Positions 40,089 through 49,932 of a stretch of 64,000 nucleotides of DNA are shown here, in pieces (position 1 is the stretch's first letter; every line of letters starts with the position of its first letter). This DNA is from Tellurirhabdus bombi. Its GTDB lineage: Bacteria; Bacteroidota; Bacteroidia; Cytophagales; Spirosomataceae. The DNA lies in NCBI RefSeq assembly GCF_021484805.1, contig NZ_CP090557.1, forward strand, positions 422,501-486,500, written 5' to 3'. Under the pieces are notes generated by a model, which was given only the letters and a program-made list of their open reading frames with translations, was not told the DNA's origin and searched no databases. The translations under genes and the position numbers were made by a program.

Positions 40089-40340
40089 TTATTTCAGTGA
40101 ATCGCCTACGTATGGCAGCAGCGCCAAATGGCGTGCCCGCTTAACGGCTTGAGCTACTTTACGTTGATACTTCAGACTGGTTCCGGTGAGGCGGCGAGGT
40201 AGAATTTTACCTTGCTCGTTCAACAGTTTCAACAAGAAGTTAGGATCTTTGTAATCAATGTATTTGATACCTGAACGCTTGAAACGGCAATATTTTTTCC
40301 GGGTCTCGTTCTTATTAACGGGTTCGTTTTGCAGACTCAT
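40089..40340 (-). CDS. rpsR: 30S ribosomal protein S18
   Basis: An 83-residue S18 with the family core [21 protein letters not shown], then [40 protein letters not shown]18 pairs with S6 on the 30S platform, which explains its place directly after rpsF (2-bp gap). It has a single cysteine in the CRFKR segment, so the zinc-binding (C+) form is not indicated. Confidence 0.98.
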   Translation of the reverse strand: MSLQNEPVNKNETRKKYCRFKRSGIKYIDYKDPNFLLKLLNEQGKILPRRLTGTSLKYQRKVAQAVKRARHLALLPYVGDSLK

Positions 40341-40342
40341 GA

Positions 40343-40723
40343 TTATTTGGCCTCCTCTCCGGCAGTTTCAGTTTGTCTTTTCTTACCAATTTGTCCGTTG
40401 CGCTTGCGCTCGTTGTAATCTACCGCATGTTTGTCAAGGGCAGTAGACAGGAAGCGTAAGATACGCTCGTCACGGCGATACTCAGTTTCCAGCACGTCAA
40501 CCACATTCGTTGGTGCTACAAACTCAAATATCTGATAAAAACCGGTGTTTTTGTGGGCAATTGGATAAGCCAATTTCCGCAGGCCCAGATTGTACTCGTG
40601 AACAAGCTCCGCGCCGTTGTCGGTCAACACTTTGCGAAACTTGTCGACGGTGTCCTTTATCTGGGATTCAGATAAAACGGGTGTTAGAATGAACACCGTC
40701 TCATAGTTCTTAGTGAACTGCAT
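40343..40723 (-). CDS. rpsF: 30S ribosomal protein S6
   Basis: A 126-residue S6. The ferredoxin-like fold is clear from [35 protein letters not shown] and [22 protein letters not shown] charged C-terminal tail of about 30 residues ([20 protein letters not shown]) exceeds the minimal S6 and is usual for the phylum. It is the first gene of the operon, with a consensus promoter about 42 nt upstream. Confidence 0.97.
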   Translation of the reverse strand: MQFTKNYETVFILTPVLSESQIKDTVDKFRKVLTDNGAELVHEYNLGLRKLAYPIAHKNTGFYQIFEFVAPTNVVDVLETEYRRDERILRFLSTALDKHAVDYNERKRNGQIGKKRQTETAGEEAK

Positions 40724-40764
40724 GATGATTGTGTTAAATGGATAATTGTTTTAAAATGAGGGTG

Positions 40765-40772
40765 CAAAGGTA
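40765..40772 (-). promoter_or_regulatory. predicted -7 element of the rpsF operon
   Basis: TACCTTTG followed by CACC on the minus strand, an exact TAnnTTTG match. Start expected near 40760, leader about 37 nt. A CAA at 40797-40799 (TTG on the minus strand) is 24 bp away, slightly long for -33. Confidence 0.55.
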
Positions 40773-40873
40773 AGAAAAAAGGAGGAAAGGATAAAACAAG
40801 AATGCGAAGAAAGTTTTCAACTCTCCTCCTTTCTTGCTTATCTTTTCCTCCCTGGTACTTAACCGCGATGCGT

Positions 40874-41818
40874 TTACCGAACAGTAAAGTCGCCTTCGCC
40901 TATTTTAAAGCCTTCAGAATACAATTCGATAACGTGTTTTCCTTCCTTAAATGGAATGTTGCCACGCCCGTATACAAACGAAACCTCCTGCCCCGTGTTG
41001 TCGAACAGAATGGATTGCTTGGCCGTATAAATCATCGATTGATCCCCAAAACTAAACTCACCGGAGCCAGTAGCCATATCAGAAATGACGGCCCCACTTG
41101 GATCAAGAATCCGCAAGTAGATTTCTTTTTCGTTTTGCTGCGTAAGCTGGTTTTGTAAGAGTCGGAACGTCACTCTGATCCGGTCAATGTTTCTGGCTTT
41201 GTATTTGCCCCCATCCTGCTCTTTGCCGCGTTTGGTCAGGGCATTGACAGTAACCGAAGTTGCTCGCAGGGCAGCCCCAACCGTTACTTTGTCGCTTAAC
41301 TCTTTGTTGCGGGTTGCGTAGGCATTGACCGAATCTGCCAGTGACTGCCGTTCGTTTTTCAGATTGGCATTTTCCTGATTAAGCGTCTGGTTCTGATTCG
41401 TCAGAATGCTGTTTTCTTCTTTCAGACGGGCAATTTCATCGTCTTTCTGGCTTAGCACAGCAACGTAGTCCTGAATTTTAGTCTGGTATTTTTTCGAGTC
41501 GAAAGCGGCGACGTTCTTCAAATTACGTTTGTCAATCTCCAGTTGCTCTTTCAACCGCAAGAGCGAATCTACCTGACCGCCTAACGACTGAATTTCAGCG
41601 ATTTTCGCATCCAACTGAGTTGATATAGAATCTAATCGGGTCTTTGTGGCCAGCACCTCTTCGGTCTTGGCGGCAATGGTGGTTTCCTGACTTTTATTCG
41701 CTTGCCGCTCCTGGTAGTAGAAATACAGCAACAGCACGTTTAAGCCCGCCAAAATGGCTAGCGCAACCAGCAGGTAATTCTTCCGATTGTTGCGCCGATC
41801 CTGTGTATATGTCTCCAT
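40874..41818 (-). CDS. hypothetical membrane-anchored coiled-coil protein
   Basis: A 314-residue protein from the ATG at 41818; an upstream frame start at 41890 adds a stretch without a signal. A single membrane helix (about residues 15-34; LLVALAILAGLNVLLLYFYY) follows a polar head. Residues about 38-175 form a long coiled coil rich in Gln, Lys, Glu and Leu with heptad spacing. The last 125 residues make a beta-rich domain (RIRVTFRLLQNQLTQQNEKEIYLRILDPSGAVI), likely periplasmic. It may be a structural envelope protein; no catalytic motif is seen. It is divergent from the YggS gene. Confidence 0.78.
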   Translation of the reverse strand: METYTQDRRNNRKNYLLVALAILAGLNVLLLYFYYQERQANKSQETTIAAKTEEVLATKTRLDSISTQLDAKIAEIQSLGGQVDSLLRLKEQLEIDKRNLKNVAAFDSKKYQTKIQDYVAVLSQKDDEIARLKEENSILTNQNQTLNQENANLKNERQSLADSVNAYATRNKELSDKVTVGAALRATSVTVNALTKRGKEQDGGKYKARNIDRIRVTFRLLQNQLTQQNEKEIYLRILDPSGAVISDMATGSGEFSFGDQSMIYTAKQSILFDNTGQEVSFVYGRGNIPFKEGKHVIELYSEGFKIGEGDFTVR

Positions 41819-41912
41819 AGGGTTGTTTTTAAGGGTTGTAAAGTAAAAGTTTTCTGTTCTATTTTCAACGCCAATGCCAGATGTTACCAAAAATTATGAG
41901 GGAATAACGCTC

Positions 41913-41941
41913 TTGTTTTCGGGCAGGCTTCTGTAGTTTTG
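41913..41941 (+). promoter_or_regulatory. predicted promoter of the YggS gene
   Basis: TTG at 41913-41915, an 18-bp spacer and TAGTTTTG at 41934-41941 match the Bacteroidota -33/-7 pattern. Start near 41946 gives a leader of about 14 nt. Confidence 0.55.
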
Positions 41942-41959
41942 CGTGAAAGTTAAGCCATT

Positions 41960-42625
41960 ATGACGAAGATAGCTGAGGCCATTCACCAAATAGAAAATCA
42001 ACTGGCCGGGCGGGCAACGCTTATTGCCGTTACCAAGACCAAGCCCCTCGAAGCCTTGCTGGAAGCTTACGAAGCCGGTTGCAAGACCTTTGGCGAAAAC
42101 AAAGTTCAGGAAATGGCAGACAAGCAGGCAAACCTTCCCGACGATATTGCCTGGCACATGATCGGCCATTTACAAACCAACAAGGTTAAGTACATCGCGC
42201 CCTTTGTTACGCTGATTCAGTCGGTAGATAGCCTAAAATTACTACAGGAAATCAATAAGCAGGCACTGAAACACAATCGTGTCATCGATTGTCTACTTCA
42301 AATCTATATCGCTGAGGAAGAAACTAAATTTGGTCTGGATGCAGCCGAAGCGGAAGCTTTACTTAATGACCCTGCTTTAGAAGAGCTGACGAATATTCGG
42401 ATTATCGGCCTGATGGGTCTGGCCACAAATACGGACAACGAAGCCCAGATTCGAAGCGAATTTAAAAGCCTGAAACGGTTGTACGACCAATTCAAAACAA
42501 TCCAGCGGCAGAATCTTGCTTTTCGTGAATTATCGATGGGCATGAGCGGTGATTATCTGATTGCGGTTGAAGAAGGCAGCACCATGGTTCGGGTTGGGAG
42601 TGCTATATTTGGTAGTCGAAACTAG
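41960..42625 (+). CDS. YggS/PROSC family pyridoxal phosphate homeostasis protein
   Basis: A 221-residue single-domain alanine-racemase-fold protein. The PLP lysine lies in LIAVTKTKPLEAL (about residue 27), with GENKVQEMADKQ, WHMIGHLQTNKVKYI and the C-terminal SMGMSGDYLIAVEEGSTMVRVGSAIFG as family blocks. YggS proteins bind and buffer PLP rather than catalyse a known reaction. A DUF423 gene begins 55 bp after its stop on the same strand. Confidence 0.95.
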   Translation: MTKIAEAIHQIENQLAGRATLIAVTKTKPLEALLEAYEAGCKTFGENKVQEMADKQANLPDDIAWHMIGHLQTNKVKYIAPFVTLIQSVDSLKLLQEINKQALKHNRVIDCLLQIYIAEEETKFGLDAAEAEALLNDPALEELTNIRIIGLMGLATNTDNEAQIRSEFKSLKRLYDQFKTIQRQNLAFRELSMGMSGDYLIAVEEGSTMVRVGSAIFGSRN

Positions 42626-42680
42626 TTTAGTGCCAGGCTCTCAAGAGACTTATCAATTATTCTCCTCAAAATCAACGAAA

Positions 42681-43067
42681 ATGCATAAGTTTTTTATTCA
42701 ATCCGGTGCTGTTCTAGGACTACTAGCGGTGTCTCTGGGCGCTTTTGGGGCGCATGCTCTCCGGGCCTCGCTGGAAGCTTCCGGGCGCTTTGACACGTAC
42801 GAAACCGCCGTGAGATACCAGTTCTACCACGCGCTGGCTTTGGTGGCTATCGGGATTTTGCTTCAACTGCCCACGACTTCGCTGGTAGCGGCAAAAACGT
42901 ATTCCTGGGCGGGTTATGCCTACCTGATTGGGGTGCTTATTTTTAGCGGCTCACTTTATACAATCTGCTTTACCGGGATTACTAAATTTGGGGCCGTAGC
43001 TCCTATTGGTGGCCTGGCACTAGTAGCCGGCTGGGCTTTGCTATTCTGGGGCAGCTTACGCAGCTAA
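42681..43067 (+). CDS. DUF423 membrane protein
   Basis: A 128-residue inner-membrane protein with four helices and the DUF423 pattern: GAVLGLLAVSLGAFGAHALRASL near the N-terminus, YQFYHALALVAIG, LIFSGSLYTICFTG and PIGGLALVAGWALLFWG. The start is placed at 42681; an in-frame start at 42561 would run into the YggS gene and lacks homology. Function is unknown; the family is widespread and monocistronic or paired with unrelated genes. Confidence 0.9.
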   Translation: MHKFFIQSGAVLGLLAVSLGAFGAHALRASLEASGRFDTYETAVRYQFYHALALVAIGILLQLPTTSLVAAKTYSWAGYAYLIGVLIFSGSLYTICFTGITKFGAVAPIGGLALVAGWALLFWGSLRS

Positions 43068-43191
43068 AAAGCTTTTTCACCATTGTTTATGGGGCATTCG
43101 CTAGGATTTCTACTTTAAAATGATCCCTTCACTAAATAGTTGTTTAACTTGCTTTTTAAAGTGACCATTTTTCATTAGTAATGATTTCACA

Positions 43192-45183
43192 ATGACTAAC
43201 GAACAGTTGGTAACAACCACTGGCCCGTTACTGGCAGCTATGCTCAATAGCTCACCGATCAGCCATCTGGCCTGCGAATCTGTTCAGAACGGTCAAGGTG
43301 AGATTATTGACTTTCGATTGGTGTTTGTTAACACCGCCGCCGCCAACGGATTGGGACAGCGTACGGAAGCTGTTCTTAATCATTCGATAAGTGAATTTGC
43401 ACCGTTAAATCGCTATGCCTTCTGGTGGAATCACTGGCTGACCGTGGTTGAATCCGGCATATCCCAAACGTATTCGTCCATTCCTTCCTTTCTGGCTGAG
43501 TATCCTTTTTTTAGTCAGGTGGCCATTGAGCCCTGGCAGAACGGATTTTTCATGACGTATCAGCTTGACGAGAAACAAACCGCCAACCAGCCTCAAGTTG
43601 TTACCCATTCTTCGGCACCAGAAGCCCAAACCTCTCCAAAGCTCCTCAATAACGCCGAACAGCTACAGGCGATAATGAACATTTCGCAAACCGGAATGTT
43701 TCTTTTCAAACCTATTTATAATGCGCAGAATGAGCTAATTGACTTTGCTTTTACATTGGCCAATCAGGTACTGGCTACGTATGTTGGTCAGGATGCCCAA
43801 ACCTTGATTGGCGACTTAGGAAGCCGCTGGTTTCCAGCCTACAAGACCAATGGTTTGTTTGACGCCTACCGTCGCTCGTATGAAGAAAATCAGGTTCAGC
43901 GTTTCGAGTTTCATTACAATGATGATGGCATAAACAGCTGGCTGGATATTTTATCTGCTCGCTTTGGCGACCAATGTTTGGTGACTTTCCTGGATATTAC
44001 GCCCCTGAAAACAGCTATATTTCAGGTTGAGCAAACCGTTAATACACTCGAAAATGTCCTGAACAGTACGCCAACGGGTATCCTGGTCCTGAAAGCCATT
44101 CGCGACGATCAGCAGCAAATTTCTGATTTCAAAATCGAAACGGTTAATCAGACTGCCACTGAAAGCATGGCGATGAATGGGCGTTTACTCAAAGGGGAGC
44201 GCCTGGGGGCTATTTTTCCAAACTATGCTAATTTGGGGCTATTGGATTTTTACGCCGAAGTGGTCAATACGGGAAAATTACAACGCCGCGAAGTCCATCT
44301 GGTTGATGACCAGCTAAACGCCTGGTATGATATTACGGCGGTTAAACAGCACGATGGAGTTGTCATTTCCTACCTCAATATCACGCAGGCAAAGCAGACC
44401 CAGTACCAGTTAGAAGCCACTATCCACCAGCTTGAAAATTCCAACGAAAACCTGGAGCAGTTTGCCTACATCGCTTCGCACGACTTGCAGGAACCGCTGC
44501 GCAAATTACAGGCTTTTGGGGATGTATTGGAGAACCAATTTGCGGACAGTCTGGCCGAAGGAGAAAAAGACCTGGTGCGCCGGATTCGTAATTCTGCCAA
44601 GCGCATGCAGCTGCTGGTAAAAGATTTGCTTACCTATTCCCGACTAGCCACCCAAACCGAGCCATTCACGTTTGTTTCTCTGAACCGCATTCTGGAAGAT
44701 GTACTCAGTGACCTTGAGCTAACCATTGCCGAAAAGAAAGCCGTGATTCATTTAACCGATCTTCCTTCGGTGCAGGGCATTCCTTTCCGTTTGCGGCAAC
44801 TCTTTCAAAATCTGTTGTCGAATGCCATCAAATTTAATCAACCTCACACCAGACCGGAAATCCATATCCGCGTCCGCACGACACAACCGAATGAATTACC
44901 CGATGTGCTACAGGTCAAGCCCAAACCATACCTGCTGATTGAAGTGCAGGACAACGGTATTGGCTTTGATGAAAAGTATAAAAACCGAATATTTCAGCCT
45001 TTTCAGCGCCTTCATGGCCAATCGACGTATGGCGGTACGGGCATAGGGCTGGCTGTTTGTAAGAAAGTCGCCGAGAGCCACGGGGGTACTATTGACGTAG
45101 CCAGCCAGCTGGGCGTTGGCTCCACGTTCAAGATTTATTTGCCGCTTTTTACGCCGAATCAGGTCTTAGCTTCCGAAGCTTAA
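43192..45183 (+). CDS. soluble PAS-domain sensor histidine kinase
   Basis: A 663-residue kinase without membrane helices. It has three PAS-like regions (about 15-130, 160-280, 285-405; each ends with a DIT-type strand such as [10 protein letters not shown] and [11 protein letters not shown]), a short coiled coil, a phytochrome-type HisKA with H430 in [14 protein letters not shown], and an HATPase domain with N-box [35 protein letters not shown] and [13 protein letters not shown]. It lacks a receiver domain. It is convergent with the heme oxygenase / phytochrome operon and could signal to the small receiver there, but no direct link is shown. Confidence 0.92.
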   Translation: MTNEQLVTTTGPLLAAMLNSSPISHLACESVQNGQGEIIDFRLVFVNTAAANGLGQRTEAVLNHSISEFAPLNRYAFWWNHWLTVVESGISQTYSSIPSFLAEYPFFSQVAIEPWQNGFFMTYQLDEKQTANQPQVVTHSSAPEAQTSPKLLNNAEQLQAIMNISQTGMFLFKPIYNAQNELIDFAFTLANQVLATYVGQDAQTLIGDLGSRWFPAYKTNGLFDAYRRSYEENQVQRFEFHYNDDGINSWLDILSARFGDQCLVTFLDITPLKTAIFQVEQTVNTLENVLNSTPTGILVLKAIRDDQQQISDFKIETVNQTATESMAMNGRLLKGERLGAIFPNYANLGLLDFYAEVVNTGKLQRREVHLVDDQLNAWYDITAVKQHDGVVISYLNITQAKQTQYQLEATIHQLENSNENLEQFAYIASHDLQEPLRKLQAFGDVLENQFADSLAEGEKDLVRRIRNSAKRMQLLVKDLLTYSRLATQTEPFTFVSLNRILEDVLSDLELTIAEKKAVIHLTDLPSVQGIPFRLRQLFQNLLSNAIKFNQPHTRPEIHIRVRTTQPNELPDVLQVKPKPYLLIEVQDNGIGFDEKYKNRIFQPFQRLHGQSTYGGTGIGLAVCKKVAESHGGTIDVASQLGVGSTFKIYLPLFTPNQVLASEA

Positions 45184-45206
45184 CCATCTATTCTCAGCCT
45201 AGATCT

Positions 45207-45806
45207 TTAGGAATGCGTCTCTTTAGACGTTAGCTCTACTGAATTGGTCTGTCGGAAGACGTCTCCATATAGCTTAAAGGCGTTTTCCGCCCCCCACACA
45301 ATGGCATCATGCTGCTCCTTTGGCTGGCAGATCAGAAAAGCAATCAGCGTTTTCCAATTTTCCAGCGTTTGCTCACCATAGCCCTGATAAAAACGAGCGT
45401 TAGCCAGTAAGGGCTGTACTTCAGCGTTTTTCTTCAGGTAGGCCAATACTGTTTTTCCGCCTAGCATTGACCCTTCGGCCACATAAACAGCTCCCACCAA
45501 CTCCAGTGGTGACCATGAATCGAACAAATCAGGCTGCGTTTTGGGCAGGGGAACAGATTGACTTTCCAGATCATTAATCAACCAGGCGGTCTTCTGCCGA
45601 CCAGGCAAATCAATGTTTCGAAAAAAGACAGCTTCCCAGGCTAGGGCTTCTTCTAATGCCTGATGAAATACGTAATGAACGCGTAACAAATGCAGGTACT
45701 GGGCTTTGGTCAGCTCACCACTTCGCAACTCATCCGAATACAACAGGCTTTCCGTTCTTTCGTGCCATTCGCGGGTTTCCTGTTTCAATCGTTCGGGTAA
45801 TGTCAT
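45207..45806 (-). CDS. biliverdin-producing heme oxygenase
   Basis: A 199-residue heme oxygenase that opens heme to biliverdin IXalpha, the bacteriophytochrome chromophore. The likely axial histidine is H15 in ETREWHERTES; further conserved elements are YLHLLRVHYVFHQALEEAL and GAVYVAEGSMLGGKTVL, which matches the distal-helix glycine motif (GSxLGG). It is the third gene of the operon after the bacteriophytochrome and receiver genes, 30 bp behind the receiver, which fits a BphO role of supplying chromophore. Confidence 0.92.
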   Translation of the reverse strand: MTLPERLKQETREWHERTESLLYSDELRSGELTKAQYLHLLRVHYVFHQALEEALAWEAVFFRNIDLPGRQKTAWLINDLESQSVPLPKTQPDLFDSWSPLELVGAVYVAEGSMLGGKTVLAYLKKNAEVQPLLANARFYQGYGEQTLENWKTLIAFLICQPKEQHDAIVWGAENAFKLYGDVFRQTNSVELTSKETHS

Positions 45807-45836
45807 AGCGTATTCTAAGGCAGATTTTTTAGTAAA

Positions 45837-46259
45837 CTAGCTGGCGTGGTTCACACTTAACCAGAAATCACAAACGCGGCGCAACAATCCATTGGAGGTA
45901 TGGTAACTGCCGGGTTTCACAATGTAAGCGTTTACGCCCAGTTCGTAGGAGCGATTAATATCTTTGGGATTATCAGACGTGCTAAATACAATGATAGGCA
46001 GCAATTTTGTCCGCTTTTCATTACGAAGCTGCTGAATAATATCAAATCCTGTGTAACCCGGTAAATTCAAATCGAGCAAAACAACTTTTGGCAAGGGAGC
46101 AAGCCGACTTGCATATTTCCCCTTAGCGGTCAGGTATTCAACGGCTTCCGAACCCCGATCAATGATTTTACAAGAAATTTTATCGTCTATTTTCTTGATA
46201 ACTCGGCTAAATACATCTATATCATCCTCATTATCTTCGATATACAATATGTCTAACAT
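45837..46259 (-). CDS. phytochrome-associated response regulator (Rcp1-like receiver)
   Basis: A 140-residue receiver-only protein of the Rcp1 type that pairs with phytochrome kinases. The acidic cluster is EDNEDD (8-13), the phospho-acceptor D63 in VVLLDLNLPGYTG, the switch in IIVFSTSDNPKDI and the lysine in AYIVKPGSYH. It starts 8 bp after the bacteriophytochrome gene, so translation is probably coupled. There is no output domain; phosphotransfer to other proteins is likely. Confidence 0.93.
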   Translation of the reverse strand: MLDILYIEDNEDDIDVFSRVIKKIDDKISCKIIDRGSEAVEYLTAKGKYASRLAPLPKVVLLDLNLPGYTGFDIIQQLRNEKRTKLLPIIVFSTSDNPKDINRSYELGVNAYIVKPGSYHTSNGLLRRVCDFWLSVNHAS

Positions 46260-46267
46260 TGCCTTAC

Positions 46268-48529
46268 TTAATTTAGGCGTGGGAACGAAATCCAGAAACT
46301 GGTCTCTCGATTGGGCTCGCTATGAAACCATATTTTACCATCGTGCCGACCAACAATTCGTTTAACGATAGCCAGTCCCACGCCGGTTCCTTCAAATTCC
46401 CGCGCGTTTTCCAGCCTTCTAAAGAGATCAAACATCATTCCGGCCTGTTTCATATCAAAGCCGATACCATTATCCTGCACACAGTAGACCATTTCCTGGT
46501 CCGTTTCGTAGCCAGTTACCTTAATAACCGCTTTTTCTACCGGTCGCGTGTATTTCGCAGCGTTGGACAGCAGATTGGCAAACAATTGCGTAATCATGGT
46601 CTTGTCGCCGTGTAGCAACGGCACGTCGCCAATGTCGATCGTCAGATTACGGTCTTTTTCGTTTATCAGAATTTCTTCCCGGATGCTATTCAACAGTTCA
46701 TTCATCGGAATCGGCGTCGCACTCAATTCAATACGACCCATGCGGGAGTAGTAAAGAATGTGACGAATCAATGCCCGCATCCGGTCGGTCGACAGCATGA
46801 TTTTGTCAAACAAAGCGCGCGCGTCGTCGTTAAAATCAGCGCCGTATTCTTCCAGAATAATCTCTGAGTAACAGCGAATTGACGACAGCGGCGTGCGCAA
46901 ATCATGCGAAACCGTGTAGCTAAATGCGTCGAGTTCCTCGTAAGCCACCCGCAGGCGTTCGTTCAGCACCCGTACTTCATTGGCTTTGCGGCTAACCACC
47001 TGCAACACATCCTCCCGCAGCTTGATTACGGTTGAAATCTCGGCTTCAGACCAGCTTTCCGACGTGTTGCGAACCGTCTGCGTCCAGGCATCAAAGCTCT
47101 TGCGGGGGCTGATTCGGGCTTGCCCGTCTTCCTGGGTAACTGGTTTTTCCGGATTTCCGGCCCAGGTAACCTGCCGAATCCGCTCTGGTTTGAACCAAAG
47201 CACATACTCGTTCAGTTCCCGCGACAAAGCAATAACCAAAAGACCAGCCGCAACTTCTCGGTAAGCATCCGCCCCCGGACACAGATTCGGCAACTGATTG
47301 GTCGACCAGAATGTGTCAAAAGGCAGCGTATTTATCCACTGCACCAATCCGTTGATTTCCTTATCATCCGGGGTCTGCCCCATTCGATGAATTTTATCTT
47401 CGTAAATTAGCACGGCCCCGGTAGCAGTAGTCACATCCAAGGCCGTTACATCGTGACGAGTTAATCCCGACACAACATCCCAGTCGCTGAGGGTATAGTT
47501 ATAAAGGGAATGTTCGTGTTGCTGCAATTTTCGCAGCAGCGTGTTGTCTTCCTCGTCTTTCCGAAACTCCAGCGCCGCCGAGAGCAACTGGCTAACAAAT
47601 TTGGCCGCCTGGCGGGAAGCGTAATCCACAAAGCGTGGCGTGGAATTGTGGCACGAAATAAGTCCCCAAAGCTCGCCCCGATAGAGCAGCGAAATACTCA
47701 TGGACGCCTGCACCCCCATGTTTTTCAGGTATTCAATATGCACCGGCGATACCGCCCGCAAGACCGAATGCGTTAGGTCCAACGGAGCCGCTTCATTCTC
47801 TGTTCGGGCGGTCAACAAGGCCGCAGGCTTACTGCCTGCATCGGCAATAATTCGGATTAGATTTAGTTTATACAACTCCCGCGCCTGTTTTGGAATATCG
47901 GAGGCGGGGTAGTGAAGTCCCAGATAAGGTTCGAGATGGTCGTCTTTTGCTTCGGCAATAACGTGTCCGTGCCAGTCTGCGTCAAAGCGATAAACCATTA
48001 CCCGATCATACCCAATGATGGCTTTAATGCGCCGGGCGGTGTTTTGCAACAGGTCGGTAAGGGTTTTACTGGACTGGACTTCTGTCAGGGCTTCGGCAAT
48101 CAATTGTTGCTGGACCAGGGCGGTTCCTGTATCCGTATTCAGCGGCTCCCACTCCAGTAGAATCAGGTTGTTATGCTGGTGGGTAATCAGGTTCCAATCG
48201 GTCCCATTTAGCCGGAGGCGGTGCGGATTGAGGGTTTCCCAGGTACCGTTGCGCAAACCAATATTTAGAATCTCTTTCAGGCTCGAAGAACCTAAATCGG
48301 TTTGGGAAAGAAAATAATCAATGGATTGTCCCAATACGGCATCAGGTGTCAGGCCAACCAACTCAGCAATGCGTTCACTGACATACTTTATCTGGTACGT
48401 ATCCGGTGTAATCGCTACCAGATGACCGTGTGACTGAATATGTCCGAGAATATGAATGGGCTCCCGATCACACGCTGTTATATCAACTGGACTGTGATCG
48501 ATGAGCGAAGAGAGATTACTTGATATCAT
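46268..48529 (-). CDS. bacteriophytochrome histidine kinase
   Basis: A 753-residue red/far-red photoreceptor kinase. Order: PAS (about 12-125) with the biliverdin-linking C20 in TACDREPIHILGHIQSHGHL, GAF (about 140-310) with HYPASDIPKQAREL and the chromophore-pocket histidine in HSVLRAVSPVHIEYLKNMGV, PHY (about 325-500) with the tongue motif PRKSF and a conserved W, HisKA with H542 in VSHDLRTPLSSIR, and HATPase with N-box FANLLSNAAKY. It heads the operon with the receiver and heme oxygenase genes. All parts needed for a photoactive kinase are present. Confidence 0.97.
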   Translation of the reverse strand: MISSNLSSLIDHSPVDITACDREPIHILGHIQSHGHLVAITPDTYQIKYVSERIAELVGLTPDAVLGQSIDYFLSQTDLGSSSLKEILNIGLRNGTWETLNPHRLRLNGTDWNLITHQHNNLILLEWEPLNTDTGTALVQQQLIAEALTEVQSSKTLTDLLQNTARRIKAIIGYDRVMVYRFDADWHGHVIAEAKDDHLEPYLGLHYPASDIPKQARELYKLNLIRIIADAGSKPAALLTARTENEAAPLDLTHSVLRAVSPVHIEYLKNMGVQASMSISLLYRGELWGLISCHNSTPRFVDYASRQAAKFVSQLLSAALEFRKDEEDNTLLRKLQQHEHSLYNYTLSDWDVVSGLTRHDVTALDVTTATGAVLIYEDKIHRMGQTPDDKEINGLVQWINTLPFDTFWSTNQLPNLCPGADAYREVAAGLLVIALSRELNEYVLWFKPERIRQVTWAGNPEKPVTQEDGQARISPRKSFDAWTQTVRNTSESWSEAEISTVIKLREDVLQVVSRKANEVRVLNERLRVAYEELDAFSYTVSHDLRTPLSSIRCYSEIILEEYGADFNDDARALFDKIMLSTDRMRALIRHILYYSRMGRIELSATPIPMNELLNSIREEILINEKDRNLTIDIGDVPLLHGDKTMITQLFANLLSNAAKYTRPVEKAVIKVTGYETDQEMVYCVQDNGIGFDMKQAGMMFDLFRRLENAREFEGTGVGLAIVKRIVGRHDGKIWFHSEPNRETSFWISFPRLN

Positions 48530-48554
48530 AGGAATATAAGAAGGCCGCCTATAT

Positions 48555-48562
48555 CAAAAATA
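48555..48562 (-). promoter_or_regulatory. predicted -7 element of the bacteriophytochrome operon
   Basis: TATTTTTG on the minus strand, exact TAnnTTTG, about 26 nt before the ATG at 48529. A TTG on the same strand (48587-48589) is 24 bp upstream. Confidence 0.45.
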
Positions 48563-48618
48563 CATTGAATTGCCGACATTATGATGCAATTCGGCCAACA
48601 ATTAACAGAAAGCTTATC

Positions 48619-49911
48619 CTACACGCGCGAGAACATGCTACTGCGCCTGGAATCGAGTTTTAAAAAGATGAACAGCAATATGGAGAACGACCAGAGCGAA
48701 GAGCCTCCATAACTAAAATAAGGCAACGGAATACCAATAACCGGCATCAAACCGACTGTCATTCCGATATTAATCATCAGGTGAAAGAAGAAGATTCCGG
48801 CGACGCAATACCCATACACCCGCGCAAAGCGCGTTCGCTGTTTTTCGGCCAGCAAAATGATTCGGATTAGTAACATCAAAAACAACCCGACCACAATGAC
48901 ACTGCCCACAAATCCGTGTTCTTCGCCAACGGTACAGAAAATAAAATCGGTGCTTTGTTCAGGTACGAAATCGAATTTTGTCTGTGTTCCCTCTAGAAAA
49001 CCTTTGCCCCAAAGTCGTCCGGAACCAATGGCAATCTTTGCCTGCGTAACATTCCAACCAACACCGCGCGGATCGATACCGGGATTAATCAACACCTTGA
49101 TTCGCTTTTGCTGGTGCGGTTGCAAAACGTCATTCACGAAAAAATCAACTCCCGCCACAACTCCGATCATGAGAACGCCCGAAATGACAATAGCCAGCAC
49201 GTTTTGAACGGATCGCTGGTAGTGCGGAAGTAGAAAGAACGCCCCCCCCGTTAATACCACAATAACCCCCATGATATAGAGCTGCGGAATAAACAACGTC
49301 AGGATAAACAAAGCGATAATTACAATGCCGATGAGCGGATAAATGCCCGGCAGCCCTTCCCGATACAACATGATGACGAAGGAAGCAAACACCAGCATGG
49401 AACCCGTTTCGTTGGAAGCAATAATCAGCACGGCGGGCAAACCGATGATGGCCGCGCACCAGAGCTGGTCTTTAAGCTTCGTTAGACTGACGCCCGGATA
49501 GTCGATGTAACGGGCCAGCGCCAGGGCAGTAGCCAGCTTGGAAAATTCGGCGGGCTGAAGAGAAAAAGAACCGATCTTGAACCAGGAGCGCGACCCTTTG
49601 ATGGGCGTTCCGGCGACCAGAACCAGCAAGAGCAATAGAATAACTAACCCATAAATAACAAACGCAAACGTATCCCAAAAGCGGTAATTAATCACTAAAA
49701 TACAGATAATCAGCAGGCCAGCCGTCCCGATCCACATCAATTGCTTGCCCGCGTTAGTAGACATGTCGAAGATACTCGTCTGCTCTTCCGGGCTGTAAAC
49801 GGCGGCGTAGACATTCAGCCACCCCATCATCACACAGGCGATGTACAGCATGACCGTCACCCAGTCGACGTTGTTTGTTATTTGCGGCTCACGTGCCTGT
49901 AAAGGATTCAC
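48619..49911 (-). CDS. rodA: rod shape-determining protein RodA (SEDS glycosyltransferase)
   Basis: A 430-residue SEDS-family peptidoglycan polymerase with ten membrane helices. Family blocks are LQPAEFSKLATALALARY (about residues 118-135), the periplasmic catalytic-loop region WNVTQAKIAIGSGRLWGKGFLEGTQTKFDFVPEQSTDFIF with the key D/E residues, and the C-terminal GLMPVIGIPLPYFSYGGSSL. It works with the transpeptidase PBP2, whose gene precedes it by 21 bp on the same strand. No mreB, mreC or mreD gene is in the flanking sequence shown. Confidence 0.96.
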   Translation of the reverse strand: MNPLQAREPQITNNVDWVTVMLYIACVMMGWLNVYAAVYSPEEQTSIFDMSTNAGKQLMWIGTAGLLIICILVINYRFWDTFAFVIYGLVILLLLLVLVAGTPIKGSRSWFKIGSFSLQPAEFSKLATALALARYIDYPGVSLTKLKDQLWCAAIIGLPAVLIIASNETGSMLVFASFVIMLYREGLPGIYPLIGIVIIALFILTLFIPQLYIMGVIVVLTGGAFFLLPHYQRSVQNVLAIVISGVLMIGVVAGVDFFVNDVLQPHQQKRIKVLINPGIDPRGVGWNVTQAKIAIGSGRLWGKGFLEGTQTKFDFVPEQSTDFIFCTVGEEHGFVGSVIVVGLFLMLLIRIILLAEKQRTRFARVYGYCVAGIFFFHLMINIGMTVGLMPVIGIPLPYFSYGGSSLWSFSILLFIFLKLDSRRSSMFSRV

Positions 49912-49932
49912 AGAGTAAGTAGTTACAGTGTT

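Noticed and set aside
43144-43165. TTTAAC and TTTTTAAA near the PAS kinase start as a possible fourth TTTAAY operator
   Set aside because: Only two half-sites, spaced 12 bp, with no nnnnTTTG element at the 10-nt distance.
47510-47776. Plus-strand frames opposite the bacteriophytochrome gene (also 46980-47264, 47912-48317)
   Set aside because: All are antisense shadows of a fully conserved phytochrome domain series.
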